NCBI GenBank assembly: GCA_963736055.1
Contig: CAVTNM010000008.1
Coordinates: 930,001 to 994,000, forward strand
Direction: 5' to 3'
DNA from: AC-32 sp963736055
Lineage (GTDB): Bacteria > Actinomycetota > Thermoleophilia > Gaiellales > Gaiellaceae
Length of the DNA: 64,000 bases
Position 1 is the stretch's first letter. Each line of letters begins with the position of its first letter. The translations under genes were made by a program, and so were the position numbers. Below the pieces are notes generated by a model, which saw only the letters and a program-made list of their open reading frames with translations, ran no database searches and was not told where the DNA came from. Of this stretch, positions 33,761 to 40,726 are shown piece by piece.

Positions 33761-34110
33761 GCCGCCTCCTCCGCGCGCTCGAGCGGCAGGCCCGTGCGGT
33801 TGTGGATCACGCGGTCGACCCGTGTCGTCCAGACCAGGCCGTCTCCGCATTCGTTGCCGCTACGCGCGGCGTCGGCGATCGTCGAGGCGATCGCGGTGGC
33901 GAGCTCGTCCGCGACGACGAAGGTCAGCAGGGCCTTGGGCAGGAAGCGGGACTCGAACACCCGTCCGCGGTACTCGTGCGTGATCCCGCGCTGGCGACCG
34001 TGCCCGACCGCCTCCACGACGGTCACGCCAACATGGCCGGTCTGCTCCTCGACTGCGTCGATCACCGTCTCCACGCGCTCACGGAGGACGACGGCCTCCA
34101 CCTTCGTCAT
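33757..34110 (-). CDS. PII nitrogen regulatory protein lacking the modifiable T-loop tyrosine
   Basis: 117 residues with the PII fold: VEAVVLRERVETVIDAV, VEAVGHGRQRGITHEYRG, RFLPKALLTFVV and RVDRVIHNRTG. Aligned with E. coli GlnB, the position of uridylylated Tyr51 is Phe (RGRVFESR), although Tyr46 is kept (HEYRG). Lys90 in the nucleotide site becomes Leu (CGDGLVW), and Arg101 becomes His. It is therefore likely unmodified and may bind nucleotides differently. It sits between a GNAT gene and amt, so control of Amt remains the likely role. Confidence 0.88.
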   Translation of the reverse strand: MTKVEAVVLRERVETVIDAVEEQTGHVGVTVVEAVGHGRQRGITHEYRGRVFESRFLPKALLTFVVADELATAIASTIADAARSGNECGDGLVWTTRVDRVIHNRTGLPLERAEEAA

Positions 34111-34607
34111 GTGACCACCTCGCTTCGTCGTTCCACCAGGACAACGTCTCGCCAGACGCCGTGCAGGCGCCCGATCCGTTCGTGCGTGCCGACGATCCGG
34201 AAGCCGAATCGCCGCAAGAGCCCGAGGCTCGCCTCGTTCTCGGGAAAAACGCCGGTCTGCAGCGTCCAGATGCCGTCGCGCTCGGAGCTCGAGATCGCCG
34301 CCGCCAGCAGCTCCTTGCCGATCCCCGTTCCACGCGCCTCGGCCGCCACATAGGCGCTGACCTCGGCGACGCCGGCGTAACAGGCGCGTGCCGAGACCGG
34401 CGCAAGCGCGATCCAGCCGAGCACACGGTCGTCACGCGCGGCCACGAACCGGTGCTCGGGAAGGTGCGCCGTGTCCCACGCCTCCCACGACGGCACCTCG
34501 GTCTCGAAGGTCGCGTTCCCGGTCGCGATCCCATCGGCGTAGATCCGCGAGACCTCGGGCCAGTCGTCCGGCCCGAGGTCTCGCACGGCGGCGGCGGTCG
34601 CGAGCAT
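34107..34607 (-). CDS. GNAT acetyltransferase, phosphinothricin/methionine sulfoximine type
   Basis: 166 residues with the GNAT fold: VRDLGPDDWPEVSRIYADGI, TFETEVPSW, GWIALAPVS, VSAYVAAEARGTGIGKELL (acetyl-CoA loop) and EASLGLLRRFGFRIVGTHE. This is the Pat/YncA group, some of which detoxify glutamine-synthetase inhibitors. Its place directly after glnA (ATG adjoining the glnA TAG) makes that role attractive but unproven. Confidence 0.88.
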   Translation of the reverse strand: MLATAAAVRDLGPDDWPEVSRIYADGIATGNATFETEVPSWEAWDTAHLPEHRFVAARDDRVLGWIALAPVSARACYAGVAEVSAYVAAEARGTGIGKELLAAAISSSERDGIWTLQTGVFPENEASLGLLRRFGFRIVGTHERIGRLHGVWRDVVLVERRSEVVT

Positions 34608-36056
34608 CTAGCAGTCGTAGTAGAGGGCGAACTCGGCCGGGTGCGGCCGCAGGCGGACCACGTCGACCTCGTTCTCCCGCTTGTAGTCGATCCAGGTGCG
34701 GATCAGCTCCTCCGAGAAGACACCGCCCGCGAGCAGGAACTCGTGGTCGGCCTCGAGCGCGTCGAGCGCCTCGGCCAGCGAGCCCGGCACCTGCGGCACG
34801 GATGCGTCCGCGTCCTCGAACAGGTCGTAGTCGGCCGGCGCCCCGGCGTCCAGGCCCTTCTGGATCCCGTCGATGCCCGCCATCAACATCGCGGAGAAGG
34901 CGAGGTACGGGTTCGCCGCCGCGTCCGGGCAGCGGAACTCGATCCGCTTCGCCTTCGGCGAGTCGGAGTACATCGGGATCCGGATGCAGGCCGAGCGGTT
35001 CCGCTGCGAGTAGACGAGGTTGACCGGGGCCTCGTAGCCCGGTACCAGCCTGCGGTACGAGTTCGTGGTCGGGGCGCAGAAGGCGAGCAGCGCAGGCGCG
35101 TGGGCAAGTAGCCCGCCGACGTACGAGCGCGCGAGCTGCGAGAGCCCCGCGTAGCCTGACTTGTCGGCCATCAGCGGTGCGCCCTCCTTCCAGAGGGACT
35201 GATGGGTGTGCATGCCCGAGCCGTTGTCGCCGAAGAGCGGCTTCGGCATGAAGGTGACCGTCTTGCCCGCGGCTCGGGCGATGTTCTTGACCACGTACTT
35301 GTAGGTCATCACCTGGTCGCCCATTCGCGTGAGCGGCTGGTAGCGCAGGTCGATCTCGCACTGTCCGCCGGAGGCCACTTCGTGGTGGTGGAACTCGCAG
35401 GGGATGCCGAGGCGCTCGAGCGCCAGGACCATCGAGCTGCGCAGGTCGTGCAGCGTGTCGTGAGGTGCCGGCGGGAAGTAGCCTTCCTTCGGGCGCACGG
35501 TGTAGCCGAGGCCCGGCTCGCCGGAGTTCCAGTGGCCTTCCGCGGAGTCGATCTCGTAGTGCGAGCGGTGGTCGGCCAGCTCGTACGACACCGAGTCGAG
35601 CACGAAGAACTCGCATTCGGGCCCGATGTAGGCCGTGTCGGCGATGCCGGTCTCGTTCAGGTACTCCTCGGCCCGGCGGGCGATCCGCCTCGGGTCCTTG
35701 CCGTATCCCTCGCGCGTGAGCGGGTCGGCGATCTCGCAGATCAGCGAGAGCGTCGGCGCCTCCGTGAAGGGATCGAGCACGGCGCTCGCCGCATCGGGCA
35801 TCAGCAACATGTCCGACTCGGCGATCCCCTGCCAGCCGCGGATCGAGGAGCCGTCGAAGCCGAGCCCCTCGTCGAAGGCGGACTCGTCGAACGCGGTGAT
35901 CGGGAGGGTGACGTGCTGCCACGTCCCGAGCAGGTCGCAGAACTTGAGGTCGACCATCTGCGCCTGCGTCTCGCCGGCCCACTCCAATGTCTTCTTGGGC
36001 GCCGGCTTCTCCGCCGCCCCGTTCGTGAGGTAGTGCTTTGTCTCTTCCGCCGCCAT
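34608..36056 (-). CDS. glnA: Glutamine synthetase type I (GSI-beta-like)
   Basis: GlnA makes glutamine from glutamate, ammonia and ATP. 482 residues: FCDLLGTWQHVTLPI, FDGSSIRGWQGIAESDM, GPECEFFVLD, HHHEVASGGQCEIDL, KPLFGDNGSGMHTHQSL and RRLVPGYEAPVNL hold the metal and substrate ligands. The region ADYDLFEDADASVPQVPG keeps the tyrosine position adenylylated in beta-type enzymes. ATG 36056 has a GGAAAGGAG site. It is the first gene of glnA-GNAT-PII-amt and is preceded by a leader with a terminator-like hairpin. Confidence 0.95.
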   Translation of the reverse strand: MAAEETKHYLTNGAAEKPAPKKTLEWAGETQAQMVDLKFCDLLGTWQHVTLPITAFDESAFDEGLGFDGSSIRGWQGIAESDMLLMPDAASAVLDPFTEAPTLSLICEIADPLTREGYGKDPRRIARRAEEYLNETGIADTAYIGPECEFFVLDSVSYELADHRSHYEIDSAEGHWNSGEPGLGYTVRPKEGYFPPAPHDTLHDLRSSMVLALERLGIPCEFHHHEVASGGQCEIDLRYQPLTRMGDQVMTYKYVVKNIARAAGKTVTFMPKPLFGDNGSGMHTHQSLWKEGAPLMADKSGYAGLSQLARSYVGGLLAHAPALLAFCAPTTNSYRRLVPGYEAPVNLVYSQRNRSACIRIPMYSDSPKAKRIEFRCPDAAANPYLAFSAMLMAGIDGIQKGLDAGAPADYDLFEDADASVPQVPGSLAEALDALEADHEFLLAGGVFSEELIRTWIDYKRENEVDVVRLRPHPAEFALYYDC

Positions 36057-36060
36057 GCCG

Positions 36061-36161
36061 CTCCTTTCCGGACCAAAGAAAAAGGGCCCAGGACTCCTGA
36101 AGTCCTGAGGCCCCAATGCCTCCGTGCCCACCTTCCGCGGCGGACACTGGATCGCACCTTA
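36061..36161 (-). promoter_or_regulatory. glnA leader with attenuator-like hairpin
   Basis: On the minus strand, TAAGGT (36156-36161) can start a leader of about 93 nt. It contains GGGCC and CAGGAC arms pairing with GTCCTG and GGCCC (36084-36113, 11 bp, one bulge) followed by TTTTT, then the ribosome-binding site. A weaker upstream stem GTGTCC/GGGCAC could compete. No same-strand gene lies upstream, so the hairpin would act on glnA itself. Confidence 0.55.
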
Positions 36162-36326
36162 GCGCGGAGGGCGGATGATCGCCAGAGCCGATTTCGAAAT
36201 TGCGGATCGCCACGGCGGTAGGTACGGTTGCGACGTGCTGCCCGTCAGCTGACACCGGTTCCCGCGCGCGCCGCCCACTCGGCGGTCGCGTCCTGTCCGT
36301 GTCCCTGCGAGTCGTCGGAGCAGCAC

Positions 36327-37112
36327 ATGAAAGCCCTCGAAGTTCAGAATCTGCGCAAGGAGTTCGTCCGCCGTGAGGGGCGCTCGCGCAAGCGCGTGGC
36401 CGCGCTCGGTGGCGTCAGCTTCGACATCGATCGCGGCGAGTGCGTCGCCGTTCTCGGTCCGAACGGATCCGGAAAGTCGACGCTCGTCCGGCTGCTCTCG
36501 ACGCTGTTGCTGCCGGACGGCGGCAGTGCCAGCGTGTTCGGGCACGACGCCGTCCGTGACACCCGCGCGGTGCGGCGGCTGGTGAACCGGGTCTCGGTCG
36601 AGGCCTCGTTCTTCAAGAAGATGTCCGCCGTCGAGAACCTGAGTTATGCCGCCCGGTTCTACGGCCTGCGCCCGGCACAGACCCGCGACCGGATCCCGGA
36701 GATCCTCAGCCGGGTCGGGTTCCCCGGGGACCGGCGGGCAGAGCCGATGGAGAACCTCTCGCGTGGCATGCAGCAGAAGGTGGCGCTCGCCCGCGCCCTG
36801 TTGACGGCGCCGATCCTGCTCCTGCTCGACGAGCCGACGACCGGCCTCGACCCGCGTTCGAAGCAGGAGGTGCAGGAGTTCATCCGCGAGGTGCGAGCCG
36901 AGCACGACGCGACCGTGCTGCTCTGCACCCACGACCTGGCCGAGGCGGAGGGCCTCGCCGACCGCGTCGGGATTCTCGACGGCGGGGCGCTGCTCTGCCT
37001 CGAGCCGACGCCCGAGCTGAAGGCGCGCTACAGCGCCGAGACGCTCGAGGAGGCCTTCTTCTCCGCGAGCGGCCATACCTTCGAGAACGGCGAGAACGGA
37101 GCGCACTCATGA
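36327..37112 (+). CDS. ABC transporter ATP-binding protein (ABC-2 type)
   Basis: 261 residues: Walker A VLGPNGSGKSTLV, Q-loop around VSVEASFFKKMSAVENL, signature NLSRGMQQKVALARALL, Walker B ILLLLDEPTTGLDP, H-loop LLCTHDLAEAEGLADRV. Pairs with the permease whose ATG overlaps its stop. A leader of about 90 nt upstream contains TACGGT followed by a five-codon frame (GTG 36235), not otherwise explained. Exporter of drug, lipid or polysaccharide; substrate unknown. Confidence 0.93.
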   Translation: MKALEVQNLRKEFVRREGRSRKRVAALGGVSFDIDRGECVAVLGPNGSGKSTLVRLLSTLLLPDGGSASVFGHDAVRDTRAVRRLVNRVSVEASFFKKMSAVENLSYAARFYGLRPAQTRDRIPEILSRVGFPGDRRAEPMENLSRGMQQKVALARALLTAPILLLLDEPTTGLDPRSKQEVQEFIREVRAEHDATVLLCTHDLAEAEGLADRVGILDGGALLCLEPTPELKARYSAETLEEAFFSASGHTFENGENGAHS

Positions 37113-37942
37113 GAACCGCAAGCCCGGCGCTGCGCCACGAGCTCGTCGGCCTCGGCGGCGTGATCGAGCGCAACGTCTACCTCGTCAAGCGCTACATCTG
37201 GTGGGACATCGCGTTCTTCCTCTGGACGGTCGCGAACACGCTCACGATCGTCTTCATCGCCAAGGGCATCCCGGCGGTGGGCGGGACGATCGACGTCGAC
37301 CGCGTGACCACGATCCTGCTCGTTGGCGCCGTCATCTGGGCCTACCTCGGGATCATCTTCGAGATCCTCACCGAGACCGTCGCGTGGGAGCGCTGGGAGG
37401 GCACGATCGAGTACACGTTCATGGCCCCGCTCTCGCGTCCCGTGCACCTGCTCGGGATGGGGTTGTTCGCGGTCGGCTACGGAGTCGTCCGCGCGGTGCT
37501 GCTCTTCGGGGTCGTCGCGGCATTCTTCAGCCTGCACCTGCCGGACGCCGACTACGGCGCAGCGGTCGTGCTGCTGATCGTGGCCTCGATCTCGTTCATC
37601 GGGATCGGGATGATGACGGCGGTCCTGCCGCTGATCTCGCCCGAGAAGGGCACGCAGCTCGGGTTCGTCGCGCAGGGCCTGCTGCTCGTCGTCTCCGGCG
37701 TCTACTACCCGGTCTCGGTGCTGCCGGAGTGGATGCAATGGCTCGCGAAGATCTCGCCCGCGACCTACGCGCTGCGGGGCTGCCGGGCGGCCATCCTCGA
37801 GGGCGCGGGCCTGACTGAGCTCTGGGGCGACATCTGGCCGCTGCTCGTGATCGGGGCCGTGTCGATTCCGCTCGGGCTCTGGGTCTTCCGCACCGGCGAG
37901 CGCTACGCGAAGAGGCACGGGAAGCTGAAGCGGTCGGGATGA
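37109..37942 (+). CDS. ABC-2 type transporter permease
   Basis: 277 residues with six hydrophobic helices, beginning after a short tail (IERNVYLVKRYIWWDIAFFL). The typical ABC-2 GTIEYTFMAPLSRPVHLLG and GVYYPVSVLPEWMQWLAKISPATYALRG stretches are present. Translationally coupled to the ATPase (ATGA overlap) and to the following GNAT gene. Confidence 0.92.
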   Translation: MRTASPALRHELVGLGGVIERNVYLVKRYIWWDIAFFLWTVANTLTIVFIAKGIPAVGGTIDVDRVTTILLVGAVIWAYLGIIFEILTETVAWERWEGTIEYTFMAPLSRPVHLLGMGLFAVGYGVVRAVLLFGVVAAFFSLHLPDADYGAAVVLLIVASISFIGIGMMTAVLPLISPEKGTQLGFVAQGLLLVVSGVYYPVSVLPEWMQWLAKISPATYALRGCRAAILEGAGLTELWGDIWPLLVIGAVSIPLGLWVFRTGERYAKRHGKLKRSG

Positions 37943-38362
37943 TCGCGATCCGCCCGGCAACCACGGACGCCGACCTGGAGGCCTGGATCCGGGTCCGCCG
38001 GGCTGTGCTCCCGGAGGAGTCCGGCGGCACCGTGACCGACCTGCGCGCGCAGGAGAGCGAGGAGCGCCTCGTGGTTCTCGCCGAGCTCGACGGCGAGCTC
38101 GCGGGCAGCGGCTACGTCGATCGTTCCCAGATCCGCACCCGCTTCGGGCTGGCCCCCCGCGTGCTGCCGGAGTTTCGGCGGCAGGGAGTCGGGACGGCGA
38201 TCCTGCGCGAGCTCGCAGCCCACGCCGAGCGATTCGACGTCGCCGAGATCTCGGCGCTCGTGGACGACGAGGGCTCGAGAGCCTTCGCAGAGCGCTTCGG
38301 CTTCGTGGAGGTCGATCGTCAGGTCGAGCAGGTCAAGACGCTCGTCGAGGAGAGCCGAAGGA
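37939..38362 (+). CDS. GNAT acetyltransferase, N-terminal domain of a probable two-domain protein (frameshifted)
   Basis: The frame from ATG 37939 (overlapping the permease stop) encodes a GNAT domain: MIAIRPATTDADLEAWIRVR, LAPRVLPEFRRQGVGTAILR (acetyl-CoA loop) and SRAFAERFGFVEVDRQVEQV. After about residue 141 (LVEESRR) the frame continues open to 38889 as Arg-rich sequence of no protein character, while the real sequence resumes one frame over as VLPDGIEVATVAERPEL. A single-base deletion near 38362 would join both into one tandem-GNAT protein of about 300 residues. I read this as a frameshift, genuine or from sequencing. Confidence 0.7.
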
Positions 38363-38839
38363 GTGCTGCCGGACGGGATCGAGGTCGCGACGGTCGCCGA
38401 GCGGCCGGAGCTCTTACGCGAGGCGTTCCCGCTCGCCACCGAGGGCTACGCCGACCTCGCGACCGACGGCCTGGTCGAGGTCTCGCTCGAGGAGTGGCTG
38501 CGCGAGGAGGCGACGCTCCCTGCCGGCTCGTTCGTCGCTCTCGCGGACGGCGAGATCGTCGGCTACTCGGGCTTGATGCGCCACGACAACCCGGGGGTCG
38601 CCGAGGACGGTCTCACCGTCGTGCGGCGAGACTGGCGCCGACGCGGCCTCGCTCTCGCGCTCAAGCGCCTCGAGCTCGCCTGGGCTGCGGAGAACGGGCT
38701 GCGCGAGGTGGTCACCTGGACGCAGCGGGGCAACGAGGGGATGCGGCGCCTGAACGAGCAGCTCGGCTACGCGTACCGCGCGGTCAGCGTGACCATGTGC
38801 GCGCCGCTGCCCCTCCCGCTAGACTCCGACCGTTCGTGA
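38363..38839 (+). CDS. GNAT acetyltransferase, C-terminal domain (second half of frameshifted gene)
   Basis: The frame from GTG 38363 gives 158 residues: LPDGIEVATVAERPELLREA, EWLREEATLPAGSFVALADG, EDGLTVVRRDWRRRGLALAL (acetyl-CoA loop) and RGNEGMRRLNEQLGYAYR. The opening LPDGIEV is what normally links two GNAT domains in tandem proteins. An AAGGA sequence directly before the GTG could still allow independent initiation. Confidence 0.75.
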   Translation: MLPDGIEVATVAERPELLREAFPLATEGYADLATDGLVEVSLEEWLREEATLPAGSFVALADGEIVGYSGLMRHDNPGVAEDGLTVVRRDWRRRGLALALKRLELAWAAENGLREVVTWTQRGNEGMRRLNEQLGYAYRAVSVTMCAPLPLPLDSDRS

Positions 38840-38887
38840 GGCGACGGGGCCTCGGGCGCAGACAGCGTCCGGGGCTTTTGTGTTTTT
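38820..38887 (+). promoter_or_regulatory. Second glnA leader: -10 box and terminator-like hairpin
   Basis: TAGACT (38820-38825) lies in the end of the GNAT gene. An 11-bp stem with two G-U pairs (38849-38859 with 38865-38875, loop AGACA) is followed by TTTTGTGTTTTT, then the GGGAGG site of glnA. The 5' arm opens GGGGCCTCGGG, nearly the same as the other glnA leader (GGGGCCTCAGG). It may terminate the upstream operon, attenuate glnA, or both. Confidence 0.6.
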
Positions 38888-38900
38888 GAAGGGAGGACGA

Positions 38901-40265
38901 GTGGCGCAGGTCGAGAGCAAGGCGAGAGCGACGAGCGAGCCGCAGGTGCGCAAGCAGGTGCTGAAGCGGATCGAGGACGAGGGGATCGAGTTCCTGCTGC
39001 TGTGGTTCACCGACATCGAGGGCCACCTGAAGAGCTTTGCGGTGACACCGAGCGAGATCGAGGCGGCGCTCGACGACGGCATGGGCTTCGACGGCTCTTC
39101 GATCACGGGCTTCAACGCGATCGAGGAGTCGGACATGGTGGCGATTCCCGACCCGGAGACCTTCACGCCGATGCCGTGGAAGGAGGGCGAGACCAAGGTC
39201 GCCCGGATGATCTGCGACGTCGTCACGCCGGACGGAAAGCCGTACGAGGGCGATCCGCGCTACGTGCTGCGCCGGGCCCTCGATCGCATGGCCGAGATGG
39301 GCTTCGACACCTTCAACGTCGGGCCCGAGCTCGAGTACTTCCTCTTCAAGGACGATCGCGGCACCGAGACGCTCGACGAGGGCGGCTACTTCGCGATGAC
39401 GACCATGGACGCTGCCAGCGAGCTGCGCCAGGAGACCGTGCGCGCGCTGGAGAGCGTCGGCATCCCGATCGAGTACGTCCACCACGAGGTGGGGCCGTCG
39501 CAGCACGAGATCGACATGCGCTTCGCCCCGGCGCTGACGATGGCCGACCACACCGTCACCTACCGGCTGATCGTCAAGGAGATCGCGAAGAAGGCCGGCT
39601 ACCACGCCACCTTCATGCCGAAGCCGATCTTCGGGGAGAACGGCTCTGGGATGCACACGCACCAGTCGCTCTTCTCCGCCGGGCGCAACGCGTTCTTCGA
39701 TGGGGACGACGAGTGGCACCTGTCCGAGACCGGGAAGGCGTTCATCGCCGGCCAGCTGCGCCACGCCCGAGAGATCGCGGCGGTCTTCGCCCAGTGGGTG
39801 AACTCGTACAAGCGGCTCGTGCCCGGCTACGAGGCGCCCGTGTACGTCGCCTGGTCGCGGCGAAACCGCTCAGCGCTGATCAGGATCCCGCTCTACAAGC
39901 CGGGCTCGGAACAGGCGACGCGGGCCGAGATCCGCTGTCCGGATCCCGCCTGCAACCCGTACCTCACCTTCGCCACGCTGTTGCACGCGGGCCTGGAGGG
40001 GATCGAGAACGGCTACGAGCTGCCCGATCCGATGGAGACCAACCTCTACCACCTCACGCCCGAGCAGCGTCGCGAGCGCGGGATCGTCTCCCTGCCCGAG
40101 ACCCTGGGCGAGGCGATCGACGAGCTCGCCCAGTCAGAGCTGGTGAAGAAGGCGCTCGGCCCGCACATCTTCGACCGCTACGTCGAGCTGAAGCGGAAGG
40201 AATGGGACGAGTACCGCGTCCAGCTCACCGACTGGGAGCGCGAGAGGTACCTGGCGGTGCTCTAG
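38901..40265 (+). CDS. glnA: Glutamine synthetase type I (GSI-alpha-like)
   Basis: 454 residues: WFTDIEGHLKSFAVT, MGFDGSSITGFNAIEESDM, GPELEYFLFKD, HHEVGPSQHEIDMRF, KPIFGENGSGMHTHQSLF and RLVPGYEAPVYVAWSRRNR. The region NLYHLTPEQRRERGIVSLP resembles Bacillus-type GSI-alpha enzymes, which are usually feedback-inhibited rather than adenylylated. GTG 38901 has a strong GGGAGG site. This second GS differs clearly from the one at 34608, so the two isozymes are likely under different control. Confidence 0.94.
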   Translation: MAQVESKARATSEPQVRKQVLKRIEDEGIEFLLLWFTDIEGHLKSFAVTPSEIEAALDDGMGFDGSSITGFNAIEESDMVAIPDPETFTPMPWKEGETKVARMICDVVTPDGKPYEGDPRYVLRRALDRMAEMGFDTFNVGPELEYFLFKDDRGTETLDEGGYFAMTTMDAASELRQETVRALESVGIPIEYVHHEVGPSQHEIDMRFAPALTMADHTVTYRLIVKEIAKKAGYHATFMPKPIFGENGSGMHTHQSLFSAGRNAFFDGDDEWHLSETGKAFIAGQLRHAREIAAVFAQWVNSYKRLVPGYEAPVYVAWSRRNRSALIRIPLYKPGSEQATRAEIRCPDPACNPYLTFATLLHAGLEGIENGYELPDPMETNLYHLTPEQRRERGIVSLPETLGEAIDELAQSELVKKALGPHIFDRYVELKRKEWDEYRVQLTDWERERYLAVL

Positions 40266-40344
40266 ACCGATCGCACGAAAAGGTGGACAATCGATGGCGG
40301 TTCCGCCGCCCTGCGGCTGGCGGAGCCCAACTGACGGCCGACTG

Positions 40345-40370
40345 CGAGCTGCTGGGTTTCCCGCAGCTCG
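40345..40370. terminator. Hairpin between glnA and convergent PRC-barrel gene
   Basis: CGAGCTGC (40345-40352) pairs with GCAGCTCG (40363-40370), and GGG with CCC inside, about 11 bp. TGGTCGTTTC follows, so U-richness is weak. It could serve both convergent genes. Confidence 0.45.
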
Positions 40371-40389
40371 TGGTCGTTTCAGCGCCGGT

Positions 40390-40644
40390 TTAGAGGAAGC
40401 TCTGCAGCGAGTCTCGCTCGACCCGCAGGCCGATCACGCCGCTGGTGCCGTCGATCTGATCGATCGCGTTGGCCGGGACGAGCCGGCGTCGACGCGCGAA
40501 GAAGCCCTTGCGCACGGAGAGCGCGTCAGGCAGGTCGGGCTCGGTGCCGTACATCGGGCACTCGACGCGCCCGACGAGTCGCCCGCGGGCATCGGCGACC
40601 AGGAAACCCGAGGTCTTCAGGAGGGCCGAGGCCGGCACCGACAT
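40390..40644 (-). CDS. PRC-barrel-like small protein
   Basis: 84 residues: LVADARGRLVGRVECPMYG, FFARRRRLVPANAIDQID and GVIGLRVERDSLQSFL have the strand pattern of a PRC barrel (as in RimM and photosynthetic H subunits). Stand-alone short PRC proteins are common in actinobacteria, of unknown role. TAAGGT ends 7 nt before the ATG (leaderless). Confidence 0.72.
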   Translation of the reverse strand: MSVPASALLKTSGFLVADARGRLVGRVECPMYGTEPDLPDALSVRKGFFARRRRLVPANAIDQIDGTSGVIGLRVERDSLQSFL

Positions 40645-40726
40645 CGAGGCGACCTTAGCGACCGTCGAGGACGCCGCCCGTAAAACCTTTGTTAAGCCAC
40701 CGTCAGGTGCGGCGGCGGCGCCGAGC

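Noticed and set aside
36228..36326. Upstream extension of the ABC ATPase from TTG 36228 and a five-codon frame at GTG 36235
   Set aside because: The extension is Pro/Cys/Ser-rich and unlike ABC N-termini; ATG 36327 with GGAG is better. The five-codon frame is noted but too short to call.
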